DNA from: Palsa-504 sp963739615 | GTDB taxonomy: Bacteria > Actinomycetota > Actinomycetes > Streptosporangiales > Streptosporangiaceae | Direction of reading: 5' to 3' | Length of the DNA stretch: 64,000 nucleotides | Assembly (NCBI GenBank): GCA_963739615.1 | Contig: CAVUBD010000017.1 | Location: 1-64,000, forward strand | Part shown: piece after piece, positions 36,467 through 49,978 of the stretch | Layout: each line of letters begins with the position of its first letter | Position numbering within the stretch: position 1 is the first letter of the stretch | Program-made: the position numbers and the translations under genes | The notes under the pieces: generated by a model | Told to the model about the DNA's origin: nothing | The model's input: only the letters and a program-made list of their open reading frames with translations | The model's database searches: none

Positions 36467-37153
36467 ATGGGGCCAATGAAAGGTCGCGTGCTCGTCGTCG
36501 ATGACGACGCCGCCCTCGCCGAGATGCTCGGGATCGTGCTTCGCGGTGAAGGGTTCGAGCCGACGTTTGTCGCGGACGGCGACAAGGCGGTCGAGGTCTT
36601 CCGGGAGTCCCGGCCTGACCTCGTGCTCCTTGACCTGATGCTGCCGGGCTCCGACGGAATCGATGTGTGCCGCCAGATCCGGGCCGAGTCCGGGGTCCCG
36701 ATCGTCATGCTGACGGCGAAGACCGACACGGTAGACGTGGTACTGGGACTGGAATCCGGTGCCGACGACTATATCGTCAAGCCGTTCAAGTCCAAGGAAC
36801 TGGTCGCCCGGGTCCGGGCCCGGCTGCGCCGCACCGATGAGCCCGCGCCCGAGATGCTGCAGATCGGCAACATCGTCATCGACGTGGCCGGCCATTCGGT
36901 CAAGCGCGACGGCGAGGCGCTCAACCTCACTCCGCTCGAGTTCGACCTGCTGGTCGCGCTGGCCCGCAAGCCGAGGCAGGTATTCACCAGGGAGGTGCTG
37001 CTCGAGCAGGTCTGGGGTTACCGGCACGCGGCGGACACCAGGCTGGTCAACGTGCATGTGCAGCGGCTGCGCGCGAAGATCGAGAAAGACCCGGAGCGCC
37101 CGGAGATCGTCGTGACAGTGCGCGGTGTCGGTTACAAGGCGGGTCCTGGCTGA
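36467..37153 (+). CDS. mtrA: MtrA response regulator (OmpR family)
   Basis: A 228-residue response regulator. The receiver domain has RVLVVDDDAALAEML, the phospho-acceptor in DLVLLDLMLPG (Asp56 with this start), MLTAKTDTVDVVLGLESGADDYIVKPF, and the C-terminal winged helix LTPLEFDLLVALARKPRQVFTREVLLEQVWGYRHAADTRLVNVHVQRLRAKIE. This start gives the same Asp numbering as mycobacterial MtrA; an internal ATG at 36476 is possible. It controls cell division, wall metabolism and, in Streptomyces, development. mtrB overlaps its end. Confidence 0.97.
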   Translation: MGPMKGRVLVVDDDAALAEMLGIVLRGEGFEPTFVADGDKAVEVFRESRPDLVLLDLMLPGSDGIDVCRQIRAESGVPIVMLTAKTDTVDVVLGLESGADDYIVKPFKSKELVARVRARLRRTDEPAPEMLQIGNIVIDVAGHSVKRDGEALNLTPLEFDLLVALARKPRQVFTREVLLEQVWGYRHAADTRLVNVHVQRLRAKIEKDPERPEIVVTVRGVGYKAGPG

Positions 37154-38955
37154 GTCCAGGTCTACGAAGGTGGTAGCGGTCAGCAGGGGGCGGAAGCGCA
37201 GCTTGGTCAGCGCCTTCCGCCGGTCGTCTTTCCGGCGGGCCATCATCAGGCGCCTGCCGAGCCGGGTCACCCACTGGCTGCTGGCCGCACGCCGCCGGCA
37301 GCGAAGTGTGGTCACGCAACTGCGGGGCCGCTGGCACCGCTCGCTGCAACTGCGCGTGGTCTCGACCACCCTGGTCCTTTCCGCCTTGGTCATCGCCGTG
37401 CTCGGGTTCTTCCTGGTCCAGGCGATCGCGGCCGGCCTGCTCGGCAGCGTGGAGAAATCCGCGACCGACCAGGTGAACGCCGGTCACACGTCCGCCCTGG
37501 GCATCAACGGCGTGCTGCAGCAGCCGTCCTCGCCGGCCAATGCCACGTACCTGGCGGAGTTCACCGCCCGCACCTTGCAGGCGCCGAGCGGGAGCACGGG
37601 TAACTACCTGGTCTTCGTGCACCTGACCAATTTTCCCCCGGTGGCCAACGTGCCGTGGGTGGCTCAGAACAGCGTCACCCCCTCGGCGACCATCCCGGCC
37701 GACCTGATCAAGGAGGTGTCATCGGAACAGCGGCTAGGCAAGTTCGACAACCAGAACAGCCCCGTGCCCGCCTATGAGCCGACTACCCTCGTCTACGCCA
37801 GCGGGCAGTCCTCCGTCGCGGCCCTGGCCGTCGGCGTGCCGCTTGGGCAGTACTACCAGCTGTACTACGTGTTCCCGTTTACCCAGCAGCAGGCGGCCCT
37901 GCTGCTGGTGCAGCGGATCCTGGTCGGCGTCGGGCTGGCGCTCGTCGTGCTGCTGGCCGCGATCGCGTCGCTGGTCACCCGGTGGGTGGTGCTGCCGGTC
38001 CGGCACGCCGCCCAGGCGGCTCAGCGGCTGTCGGCCGGGCATCTCGAGGAACGAATGCAGGTGCTCGGCGTGGATGATCTCGCCGCGCTGGCCACGTCGT
38101 TCAACGAGATGGCGGCCAGCCTGCAGGGCAAGCTCCGCGAGCTCGAGGAGCTCTCCCACGTGCAGCGGCAGTTCGTCTCGGACGTGTCGCACGAGCTGCG
38201 GACGCCGCTATCCACCATCAAGATGGCCGCCGATCTGCTGTTCGACTACCGCGCCGACCTCGACGCGGCCGGCAGCCGCTCGGTGGAGCTGCTGCAGAGC
38301 CAGCTGGACCGGTTCGAGACGCTGCTCGTCGACCTGCTCGAGATCAGCAGGTACGACGCTGGCGCGGCCACCCTGGAAGCCGAGCCCGTCGACGTGTGTG
38401 ACATGGTGCGGCGCTCGGCCGATGACGCACAGCAGCTGGCCGAGCGCAAGGGCGGCCGGATCGAGTTCAGGCTGCCCGCGGCCGGCTGTTTCGCCGAGGT
38501 GGACCGGCGCCGGGTCGAGCGCATCCTGCGCAACATCTTGGTGAACGCGGTCGAGCATGGCGAGGGCAAGGAACGTGGTCGTCACCACCGCCATCGACAG
38601 TGACGCGGTCGCCGTCTCGGTCCGGGACTACGGCGTGGGGCTGCGGCCGGGTGAGGAGCAACTCGTCTTCGACCGGTTCTGGCGGGCCGACCCGGCGCGG
38701 GCCAGAACCAGCGGCGGCACCGGCCTCGGCCTGGCCATCTCGCTGGAGGACGCACGGCTGCACGGCGGCTGGCTGCAAGCCTGGGGGGAGCGCGGCAAGG
38801 GCTCGGTGTTCCGGCTGACCCTGCCCCGGCTCGCCGGCCACGAACTCGCGGGTTCACCGCTGCCGCTCGGCCCGGACGACGCCGAGCTCGCGCCCGGCCG
38901 CGGCCCGGGGCCGTACCCCGCGGGCAAGGTCGGCGGGGTGGTGCCACGTGGCTAG
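37125..38955 (+). CDS. mtrB: MtrB sensor histidine kinase, frameshifted
   Basis: Partner kinase of MtrA. The N-terminus is basic, followed by a membrane helix (about residues 87-107), an extracellular domain (about 110-260), a second helix, HAMP (RHAAQAAQRLSAGHLEERM) and the phospho-acceptor region FVSDVSHELRTPLSTIKMAADLL. The N-box ERILRNILVNAVEHGEG ends the first frame. One extra G near 38570 shifts the rest, which resumes as NVVVTTAIDSDAVAVSVRDYGVGL with FDRFWRADPAR and GGTGLGLAIS (G boxes). GTG 37125 overlaps mtrA by 29 bp. Both halves are needed for a working kinase. Confidence 0.9.
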
Positions 38956-40964
38956 CGCGGCCGTCCGGCTCGGCCCGCGCGGACCCGGCTGGGGCGGGCC
39001 TGCCTGCTCGTCGCGGTGATCGCCACGGTCGCGGGCTGCGTGAACATGCCGGACAGCGGCCCTACCGGCACGATCACCGCCACCCCGCAGAGCACCGCCG
39101 CGGGCGGCGACTTCATCGAGCCCGTCCCCTCGGGACCCACGCCGGGTGAGAAGGCGACGGATATCGTGAACGGGTTCCTGGCCGCCAGCGCCAGCTACCC
39201 GGTCAATGCCGCGATCGCCAAGCAGTACCTGCTCGGCTCGGCCGCCAGGACGTGGCACCTCGGCTGGTCCGTCACGGTGCTGAGCAACGTCAACGTGACC
39301 GCCGTACCGCAGCTGCCGTCCGCCGGCCACGGCAGCCAGCAGACCATGGTCAGCGCCTACGGCGACGTGCAGTCCGCCTTCGACGGCACCGGGCAGTTCG
39401 TCTCCGCTCAGCCCAAGGCGGCCAAGACGGGGGGCTGGCCCTTCCGCCTGATGCAGGTCGCCGGCCAGTGGCGGATAGCCAATCCGCCGGATTTCCGGCT
39501 GCTCACCGTGTCCCAGTTCACGGACTTCTACAACGCCCAGGACCTGTATTTCGTCAACCCCTACATCCCGGCCTCGTCGGCGAACCAGGCGCTCGTCCCC
39601 GCCGCGGTGTTCGTGCCGCACGGCACCACGACCGCCGACACCGCGGCTAACCTGGTCAACGCGCTCCTGCCGGACCCGGCAGGCCAGCCGAAGAGCCTGC
39701 CGGACGGGGCGGGTCAGCCGAAGAGCACCTGGCTGCAGAACGCGGCCGAGACCTTCCCGCCGGGACCACGCTCGGCAGCGTCGCGCTCGACGGGACGACC
39801 GCCGTGGTGAACCTCAACGGCCCGGCGGCCGTCAGCAACGGGATGCTCAAGCAGGTCTCCGCCCAGTTGACCTGGACGCTGGTCACCCCGAGGTCCGGCC
39901 CGCCCGCGGCCATCCAGGCGGTCGAGCTGGAGTGGGACGGCAAGCCATGGATACCGCCCGCTACGATCTGCGGCAGCACGCAGCCGCGCAGCCCGGTGCA
40001 GAACCTGGCCACCTACCCGTGCTACAACCCGTATCCATCTCAGCTGGCCGAGTTCTCGTTCACCTCCCGCGGTCAGGTCTGGTCGCGTTGCGGCTCCGAG
40101 GAAAGCGCGCAGCGCGGCCAGGTCGGCCAGGTCGTCCCGGTCTTCCGGCCCGCCAGCGCCGCCAGCCCCCAGCCGTGCGGCAGCGGGTACGTGGGCACCG
40201 GCTCCCTCGCCGCGCCCGCGTCCACGCTGCTGCCGGCCAAGGATGGCACGCCCTCCCTCGTGGCGGTCTCGCCTGACGGGGAGTACGTGGCGTACTACGC
40301 GCCAGACAAGAAGGCCGTGTTCATCGGGCAGGCCGCTACCGGGGCGTCGCCGGCCGCCGGGAGCCTGCACGCGGTGCAGGGCGGGGTCGGCTCCGGCGTG
40401 ACCGCACTCAGCTGGGATAGCAGCCACGATCTGTGGATCGCCCAGGGCGGCGATGTCTTCACGACCCCGGCCAACGGAACGGCGATCCAGGTCACGACCG
40501 CGCCCCCGGGCGTCACCGCCCTGAGCATCGCACCGGACGGCGTCCGGGTCGCCCTGATCGCGCAGCCCGGGTCGGGCACCGAGGTCGAGCTTGCGGCGGT
40601 CGTCCACGGCGAGCAGTCGTCGCAGGTCCAGCGGGGATCGCCCGCGCCGGTCGCTTCCTTCAGCAATGCCGTCCAGATCGGCCCCGACCTCGTCCAGCCA
40701 GACGCGCTGACCTGGTACGACGCCGACAACCTGATCGTGCTCGCGAGGAGCTCGGCCAAGACGCTTTCGGAGGTGCCTGTCGACGGGCAGGATTCCTCCA
40801 GCTCTCAGTTCGCTCCGCCCGGGGCGGATGCGATCACCGCGAGTGGCGCCGTGAACGCTCTGGTGGCCGGCCTGTCCGACGGGCACCTGGCCGTCTCGAC
40901 CGGTCTGGAAGGCCCTTGGCAGTCTCTCGGCGTCCGCGGCGAGAATCCCGCCTACCCCGGGTAG
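38948..40964 (+). CDS. lpqB: LpqB lipoprotein, two apparent frameshifts
   Basis: Extracytoplasmic lipoprotein that modulates MtrB. GTG 38948 overlaps the mtrB stop and opens a basic N-terminus, but the lipobox segment (CLLVAVIATVAGC, Cys codon at 39037) lies one frame away; a slip near 38975-38995 would join them. A GerMN-like domain follows (FRLLTVSQFTDFYNAQDLYFVNP). A second slip near 39763 (one G missing) separates it from TAVVNLNGPAAVSNGMLKQVSAQLTWTL and the beta-propeller domain (LVAVSPDGEYVAYYAPDKKAVFIG). The order mtrA-mtrB-lpqB is the classic actinobacterial operon. Confidence 0.88.
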
Positions 40965-41420
40965 TGCTCCCCGCACCCGGATCTGGGCCCCGGATCTGGC
41001 CGCCGGATCGGGCTACTCAACGTTATGCCACCGTTATATGACTATATGTCACTGATCGCCTACAAGTCCCTCCTGACATTCGGCCGCCGGCAAGCTAGCG
41101 TTCAGACATGGCACTCGCCCGGGCCCGTGGTTGCGCCGGGCGTGGCTCCCCCGCGGGGGGCCACGCCGGGCAAGCCGATGCCAGCCGCAGGCGAAACGGT
41201 CCACGTAAGGCGACTTTTTGTCGACTGATCACGGTGCGGCTTAGGAGTAAGTCCTGCCTCGCCGGGAGATACCGAGTCTCCCGGACCGGGAGAAGGGCAG
41301 TAGTGGCCATCGAGGCCGCGAACCCCTCAGCAGGCGAATGTGGGGTCGAAGACCAGGTCGGCCGGGCGAGTGCCCCCCCGCCCGATCAGACAGGGCGAAA
41401 TCGACTGAATGGGGATCGAG
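40965..41420. other. Intergenic region before hpf
   Basis: About 456 bp without a gene; a ComF-type phosphoribosyltransferase gene often found here in relatives is absent. It holds an AT-richer patch with the 11-base near-repeat CGTTATGCCAC/CGTTATATGAC (41020-41042), which is the likeliest promoter area for hpf, and the hairpin at 41139-41167. Confidence 0.5.
41139..41167 (+). terminator. G/C-rich hairpin upstream of hpf
   Basis: GGCGTGGC-t-CCCCC pairs with GGGGG and GCCACGCC around a short GCG loop, 13 bp with one bulged T. It is 175 bases after the lpqB stop and 250 before hpf, so either a terminator of the mtrAB-lpqB run or a leader structure. Confidence 0.5.
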
Positions 41421-42174
41421 ATGGAAATCATCGTCAGGGGACGGCACATCACAGTCCCGGCACGTTTCCGTCAGCACGCCACCGCCAAGCTGGCCAAGAT
41501 CGAGAAGCTTGACCAGAAGGCGGTGAGGGTCGACGTCGAGGTCTCCGAAGAACGTAACCCAAGGCAATCCGCGCACCGCGAGCGCATCGAACTGACCATC
41601 TTGTCCGCCGGTCCCGCGATCAGGGCCGAGGCGGCGGCCGATGACAGATACACCGCGCTCGACCTCGCGTTTGCCAAGCTCGAGTCCAGGCTCCGCCGGG
41701 CTTCGGACCGGCGCAAGGTGAAGCACGGAGAACAACGTCACGGTACGGTCGCCGGGAACACTGGCCGACGGGGCGCCCGATCCCGTGGCCGCGGGAGGGG
41801 CGGAGCTGGCGGCGCCTGGATCGCGGCTCAACGGTCATCGCGTGGTGCGGCCGCGCAGCGGAGCGATGGACAGCCAGTCCGGCCTGACTGAATCCGGCGC
41901 CGCCGATGACGGGGCCGGTTACGACCCGGCCGATTTCGATGGGGCCGGGCCGGACAGCCATTTCGTTCCCATCGAGATGGAGGGCGACGGCCCGCTGGTG
42001 CTGCGCGAGAAGGTACACGCGGCCAGCCCGATGACGATCGACCAGGCCTTGCTTGAGATGGAGCTCGTGGGGCACGACTTCTACCTGTTCCATGATTGTG
42101 ACTGTGACCGCTTCAGCGTCGTCTACCGGCGCCGTGGCTACGACTACGGGGTGATCCGGCTGGTCGAGGAATAG
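41421..42174 (+). CDS. hpf: Long-form ribosome hibernation promoting factor, frameshifted
   Basis: Long HPF dimerises 70S ribosomes into inactive 100S particles in stationary phase or hypoxia. The N-terminal S30AE domain reads MEIIVRGRHITVPARFRQHATAKLAKIEKL and VDVEVSEERNP. The C-terminal domain reads PLVLREKVHAASPMTIDQALLEMELVGHDFYLFHDCDCDRFSVVYRRRGYDYGVIRLVEE, the dimerising S30AE_C part. They are in different frames; adding one G near 41728 (AAG CAC GGG GAG AAC) joins them through a linker NNVTVRSPGTLADGAPDPV. ATG 41421 has GGGGATCGAG upstream; ATG 41409 is an alternative. Confidence 0.9.
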
Positions 42175-42347
42175 GAACCAGCCCGCCGGGGTCGTAGTCC
42201 CCTGATGCGAGCCGGGCCGCTGGCCCGGCTTGCATCGCGGCTCCAGGTCGGCAAGAGTCTGATCACATGACGTTTCGTGCCAATCAAGGTCAGCCTGGCT
42301 GCCTGGTGCGGCGGATGCGGGCGATGGTCCCTGAGGGAGGCAACGAG

Positions 42348-43097
42348 GTGAGCGCCATGGGCGACAGTGCGATGTCTGCTGCTCGGCGGCAAGTGAAGGG
42401 GGCCGGGGAGGCGGGCGGGAAACGCCCGGAGGCGATCCGGGTGCTGATCGCCGATGATCATGCACTGTTCCGGCGCGGCCTGGAAATGGTCCTCGAGGAA
42501 GAGGACGGCATCGACATGGTCGGGCAGGCGAGCGACGGCAAGGAAGCAATCGCCGTGGCCGGCGAGTCGCTGCCCGACATCGTGCTGATGGACATCCGGA
42601 TGCCGAAGATCAGCGGCATCGAGGCCTGCCGGGCGATCAAGGAGGTGGCCCCGAGCGCGAAGATCGTGATGCTGACGATCAGCGACGAGGAAGAGGACCT
42701 GTTCGAGGCCATCCGGGCCGGCGCCAGTGGCTACCTGCTCAAGGACATACCGCTGGACGAGGTGGCCGAGGCGGTCCGGTCGGTGCACGGCGGCCAGTCG
42801 CTGATCAACCCGTCGATGGCGGGCAAGCTCCTGTCCGAGTTCGCGACACTGGCCAAGCGCGACTCCGAGGAAGAGCCGGTCCAGCATGTCGCCGCGCCCA
42901 AGCTCACCGACCGGGAGATGGAGGTGCTCAAGCTCGTCGCGCGCGGCATGAACAACCGCGACATCGCCAAGGAGCTTTTCATCTCGGAGAACACGGTGAA
43001 GAACCACGTCAGGAACATCCTGGAGAAGCTGCAGATCCACTCGAGGATGGAAGCGGTGATGATCGCCGTCCGCCAGAAGCTGATCGAGTTCTCGTAA
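42348..43097 (+). CDS. NarL/FixJ-family response regulator
   Basis: A 249-residue two-component response regulator. After a 30-residue basic leader, the receiver has RVLIADDHALFRRGLEMVLEEE and the phospho-acceptor in DIVLMDIRMPKISGIEA, MLTISDEEED and KDIPLDEV. The C-terminal LuxR HTH is LTDREMEVLKLVARGMNNRDIAKELFISENTVKNHVRNILEKLQIHSRMEAV. GTG 42348 is chosen because GGGAGG lies 8 bases before it. No kinase is adjacent. Position after hpf is the same as in Streptomyces, where the regulator is an orphan. Confidence 0.93.
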   Translation: MSAMGDSAMSAARRQVKGAGEAGGKRPEAIRVLIADDHALFRRGLEMVLEEEDGIDMVGQASDGKEAIAVAGESLPDIVLMDIRMPKISGIEACRAIKEVAPSAKIVMLTISDEEEDLFEAIRAGASGYLLKDIPLDEVAEAVRSVHGGQSLINPSMAGKLLSEFATLAKRDSEEEPVQHVAAPKLTDREMEVLKLVARGMNNRDIAKELFISENTVKNHVRNILEKLQIHSRMEAVMIAVRQKLIEFS

Positions 43098-43102
43098 TAC
43101 CC

Positions 43103-44326
43103 CTACCCCGCCTGAGCCAGTGCTGCCGTGAGGCGGGAGGCGTGCTGGGGAGGGTCGACTTGCTCGAGGCGGATGGTGTCGCAGCCGACCCAGCCGGCGG
43201 CCTGGCGGAGGGCCTGGGCCATCGGCTCGGCGGCGGAGGCGCGTTCGAGGGAGAGCTTGCGGGCGATCAGGGTCGTGCCTTCCCTGCCCGGATCGACCCG
43301 GCCCGCCAGGCGGCCGCCCGCGAGCAGCGGCATGGTGAAGTAGCCGTGCACCCGCTTGTGCTTGGGCACGTACGCCTCGAGGCTGTGCTCGAAGCCGAAC
43401 ATCTGCCGCGTCCGCCTGCGGTCCCATATCAGCGAGTCAAAGGGCGAGAGCAGCGTCACGCGGTTCCGCTCCCGGCCCGCAGCCGACGCCTCGGCCAGCG
43501 CCCCGGGATCAGCCCAGGCCGGCCCGGAACTGCCCGGGCCCGCGATCGTGACCGGGGTCAGGCCCGCGGCCAGCGCCGCGTCGGCGACCAGCCGCGTGTG
43601 CTGGCCTTTCTCGCTGGTGAGGGAGTTCAGCCGGTGATAGTCGACCAGGTCCGCATGGGTCACCACGCCGAGCGCCCGGGCGGTGACGCCCGCCAGGTAC
43701 GCGAGGCACTCGGGATCGGACGGCTCCGCGGTCAGCAACTCGCCCGGCAGGACCCGCTCCGGCAGGTCGTAGACCCGCCGCCATCCCGTCCGCCTGACGC
43801 AGATGACGTCCCCGGTGTCGAGCAGCCATTCGACCGCGATCTTGACGTCCGACCAGTCCCACCACGGGCCGCCCGCCTTGGCCCCGCCCAGCTGGGGCGT
43901 TGTCAGCGGGCCCTCGGCCCGCAGCCGGGCCAGCACCTTGTCGCACGTCTCCTGGTGGCTCTGGTGCCACCGAATCCCCCGGGCCCGCAGCGCGCGGCGG
44001 CGGAAGGCGAAATACGGCCACTGCTCGATCGGCAGCACGCAGGCCGCATGGGCCCAGTACTCGAACGCGGCGGGCTTTGCGGCGTGCCAGTACGCCTGCT
44101 CGATCTGCTGCCGGGAGACCGGCCCCAGCCGCGCGTAGGCGACGAGCTCGTGCGAGCGGGCCAGCACGCTGATCGTGTCGAGCTGGACGGCCCCGACCCG
44201 GCGGAGCATCGCGGCCACGCCGCCGCGCCGCGAGGTCGCGCCGAGGAACCCCTGCGCGCGCAGCGTCATCCGGCGGGCGTCGTCCGGGGTGATCGCCAGC
44301 TCAGCCGCGGGAACGTCCAGACCCAT
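43103..44326 (-). CDS. Winged-helix DNA glycosylase, AlkX/YcaQ-like (HTH_42)
   Basis: A 407-residue protein of the HTH_42 superfamily, which includes AlkZ and E. coli YcaQ (AlkX), enzymes that unhook interstrand crosslinks or bulky adducts. The catalytic-loop motif reads RVGAVQLDTISVLARSHELVAYARLG: Gln-Leu-Asp, the QxD type of YcaQ rather than QxQ of AlkZ. Other family features are FEYWAHAACVLPIEQWPYFAFRRR and the three winged-helix modules (PLTTPQLGG, LLSPFDSLIWDRRRTRQMFGFEHSLEAYVP). It converges with the NarL-type gene (5-bp gap). The substrate is inferred from motif type. Confidence 0.85.
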   Translation of the reverse strand: MGLDVPAAELAITPDDARRMTLRAQGFLGATSRRGGVAAMLRRVGAVQLDTISVLARSHELVAYARLGPVSRQQIEQAYWHAAKPAAFEYWAHAACVLPIEQWPYFAFRRRALRARGIRWHQSHQETCDKVLARLRAEGPLTTPQLGGAKAGGPWWDWSDVKIAVEWLLDTGDVICVRRTGWRRVYDLPERVLPGELLTAEPSDPECLAYLAGVTARALGVVTHADLVDYHRLNSLTSEKGQHTRLVADAALAAGLTPVTIAGPGSSGPAWADPGALAEASAAGRERNRVTLLSPFDSLIWDRRRTRQMFGFEHSLEAYVPKHKRVHGYFTMPLLAGGRLAGRVDPGREGTTLIARKLSLERASAAEPMAQALRQAAGWVGCDTIRLEQVDPPQHASRLTAALAQAG

Positions 44327-44425
44327 GGGCCGATCGTAACCGGGGGTAATGACATTTACGGGCGCACCAGGCGAGACCGGGGGCCGGAGGAGAGAGCGAC
44401 GCCCCGTTCGGAAATATAATGAACT

Positions 44426-44704
44426 TTAGTACCAGTCGTCGAAGATGCGCGTGGCCGCGGCGATGAGACCGCCGACGATCACGATCCCGGCGCCGACCCA
44501 GACAAGCCACCAGCGCGGATGAGGGACCATCGCGACCCCGCCCACGACGAAGCCGACGATGATGATCGAGACTGCCACCCAGGAGGAGCGCCGGCCGTGC
44601 TGTGCATGATGCACCTGCGGCAGGCCGGTCTGCACGTCAAGCGCGTGCGCCCCGGTGTCTCCCGCGGCCTCCGCCATGGTTCCTGATGACCCCTGCTCGG
44701 TCAC
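44426..44704 (-). CDS. Small two-helix membrane protein, HGxxPAAW-like family
   Basis: A 92-residue protein. A polar N-terminus ends in HHAQHGRRSSWVAVSIIIVGFVVGGVAMV, recalling the actinobacterial HGxxPAAW family (here HGRRSSW), then a second hydrophobic helix (WWLVWVGAGIVIVGGLIAAAT). Function unknown. The ATG follows a GAGGAG-type site. It lies divergent from secA with a 200-bp shared region. Confidence 0.8.
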   Translation of the reverse strand: MTEQGSSGTMAEAAGDTGAHALDVQTGLPQVHHAQHGRRSSWVAVSIIIVGFVVGGVAMVPHPRWWLVWVGAGIVIVGGLIAAATRIFDDWY

Positions 44705-44905
44705 TCCTGGCTCCTCTCCTCGTTAAGGCTCCTATTATTCTCCGGGAAGTGCGAGACTGAGCACCAGCCGGCCCCTGCCCGCTGCCGTGCGACTCGGTTT
44801 GGTGCCGCTTCTCGCCTACCATGACATGTTGGGGCGGTGAACGGGAACCGGTTACGGTCACCGCCCATGACGAGGTCAGACGATCCGCGAGGAGCGCGAC
44901 GAGAA

Positions 44906-48118
<3,213 letters not shown>

Positions 48119-48268
48119 CGCCTGCCGCTCCGCGGGCCGCGGCCCGTTGCCCGCGGCCCGTCGAGGTCCGTGAGGTTAGCAGGGGCCGGCTCGCGCCTTC
48201 GGGGCAGGGGCCAGTTCGCGGTGCGGAACGCGGGATGCCGCGTTACGAGCGGACAGGATGCGGGCGGC

Positions 48269-48949
48269 TTAGCCTGTTTCCAGGTCGGTGCAGAGCCATC
48301 GGGCTGGGCGGGCCGGCAGGCCTGGAGCGGCCGGTCGGGCGGGCATCCGCTCGAAGCGGATGGCCAGAGCTCGTGAGCGCGGCCCGAAGCTGACCACCAC
48401 GGTCATCTCGATAACGTGCGCCGAGGGCCGCGATGTCACGACGCGCCTTATCCTTGGACGCTGATCCGAGGTGAGGAACGGCGCTAGGACACCAATCTGC
48501 CTGCGGGCGCGATCAGTGGTCAACGGGATGATCTGCCTCGGTGATCGCAAGCCCGCCAGGATCTCGACGATCACCTGGGCGAACTGCTCCGGCCGCACAT
48601 CAGGATCGCCCGGCGAGGCCGCCTTCCGCGCGGCGCTCGCGGACGCGGCGCTCGCGGACGCACCAGGGCTTTTCGCCGCCGTGCCCGGAACTCCAGCCGG
48701 CTTCCCCGCGAACGCTGCCGCTCGGCGTGGCCTGGCGGCCCCACACGGCTGGCCAGTGCCGTGCGGTTCCGCGCCGGCCGTGGCGCGCGTTGCCGTGCAC
48801 CCGGCGCCGTGGGTGTCGCAGTCATAGGCTGGTGCGGCATCGGGGACCGTGATAAGCCGCAGTCCCGGCAGTTCGCCCCAGTCCGGCGCGGGCGCGCCGG
48901 GCTGTTCAGCTGTGGGCGGCAGATCAGCAGCCAGGGTCCTCGACGGCAT
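48269..48949 (-). CDS. DUF6459 / Rv3235-like family protein
   Basis: A 226-residue protein. The N-terminal half is low-complexity (Ala/Pro/Ser). The conserved C-terminal domain reads QFAQVIVEILAGLRSPRQIIPLTTDRARRQI, RRVVTSRPSAHVIEMTVVVSFGPRSRALAIRFE and ends RWLCTDLETG, the pattern of Rv3235-like proteins found beside secA in actinomycetes. Function unknown; the fold resembles a small alpha-beta domain. ATG 48949 is the start used here; an upstream in-frame ATG would add 46 poorly conserved residues. It is convergent with secA across about 150 bp. Confidence 0.82.
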   Translation of the reverse strand: MPSRTLAADLPPTAEQPGAPAPDWGELPGLRLITVPDAAPAYDCDTHGAGCTATRATAGAEPHGTGQPCGAARPRRAAAFAGKPAGVPGTAAKSPGASASAASASAARKAASPGDPDVRPEQFAQVIVEILAGLRSPRQIIPLTTDRARRQIGVLAPFLTSDQRPRIRRVVTSRPSAHVIEMTVVVSFGPRSRALAIRFERMPARPAAPGLPARPARWLCTDLETG

Positions 48950-49152
48950 TTTCCCGCCTTCCAGATCCGGAGAATACGAAACGACCGCGTGCGCCCTGGC
49001 GGCCGTATTCGCATCAGGCTCCGGCTGGACTCGTTGTACCTCAGGGCAGTGACATTCCGGCGACCTTGCTACATACTGCCTGGTCACCGACCCTTCATGT
49101 ATGCGACAGATGTTGTTTCCCCGGGCTGCGAATATGCGCCTAGAATTATTTC

Positions 49153-49839
49153 GTGATTAACGGGACGGAATTCCGGGGTGTCATCACGGACTGGGGCGGC
49201 GTGCTGACCACTCCGATCCTGACCACGGTCCAGGCCTGGATCCAGGCGGATGACATCGACTGGGACAGCTACCGGGCCGTCATGCGGACCTGGGTGGTAG
49301 AGGCCTACGGCCCGGACGGCAGCCGCAATCCGGTCCATGCGCTGGAGCGCGGCGAGTGTCCCGCTGCCGAATTCGAGCGCATCCTGGCCGCCGAACTGCT
49401 ACGCGTCGACGGCGGTCCCGTGGTGGCCGAGGGCTTGCTCCGGCGTATGTTCGCGGCCAGCGTGCCTGTTCCCGTCATGTACGACACGATCCGCGCGCTA
49501 CGCGGCGCCGGTTTCGGCATCGCGCTGCTTTCCAATTCCTGGGGGTGCGAGGAGTACCCGCGCGCGGACTTCCCCGGGCTCTTCGACACCGTGGTGATTT
49601 CCGGTGAGGTCGGCATGCGCAAGCCGGAAGAGGCCATCTTCCTGCATGCCGCGCAGACGCTGGGCCTGCCGCCGCAGGAGTGCGTCTTCATCGACGACAT
49701 CGAGGCCAACGTCAACGCGGCCGTCGCGTGCGGCATGGCCGGGGTGCTGCACACCGAGCCGGCGGTCACGGCAGCGGCGCTGCAGGACCTGCTGGGCGTG
49801 CCGCTCACCTGGGGCAGGCCAGGCAACCTGGTGCGGTAA
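49153..49839 (+). CDS. HAD-superfamily hydrolase
   Basis: A 228-residue Rossmannoid phosphatase-type protein of the subfamily related to the epoxide hydrolase N-terminal phosphatase. Motif I is GVITDWGGVLTTP: the nucleophile Asp is present, but the usual second Asp position (DxD) is Gly, as in the DFGGVL-type branch. Motif II is ALLSNSWG, motif III RKPEEAIFLHAAQTLG (Lys), motif IV VFIDDIEANVNAAVACGM with the metal Asps. GTG at 49153 is read; the substrate is unknown. It stands alone upstream of vsr. Confidence 0.85.
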   Translation: MINGTEFRGVITDWGGVLTTPILTTVQAWIQADDIDWDSYRAVMRTWVVEAYGPDGSRNPVHALERGECPAAEFERILAAELLRVDGGPVVAEGLLRRMFAASVPVPVMYDTIRALRGAGFGIALLSNSWGCEEYPRADFPGLFDTVVISGEVGMRKPEEAIFLHAAQTLGLPPQECVFIDDIEANVNAAVACGMAGVLHTEPAVTAAALQDLLGVPLTWGRPGNLVR

Positions 49840-49840
49840 C

Positions 49841-49892
49841 GGCCACCCCAGCAGGCCACCCCAGCAGGCCACCCCAGCAGGCCACCCCAGCA
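49841..49892. repeat. 13-bp tandem repeat, four copies
   Basis: Four exact units of GGCCACCCCAGCA directly after the HAD stop. The length is not a multiple of three and it is non-coding. Confidence 0.9.
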
Positions 49893-49978
49893 GGCGGCCA
49901 GGCACAGGCGACCAGGCCGGGCGAACTCGGATACGCAACTCGATGCGCCCGCCACGTGCACAGGACTAGCCTTTGCGC

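Noticed and set aside
42175..42347. Small gene between hpf and the NarL-type regulator
   Set aside because: The open frame only extends the regulator upstream; the strong GGGAGG site before GTG 42348 argues for that start, and no other frame looks coding.
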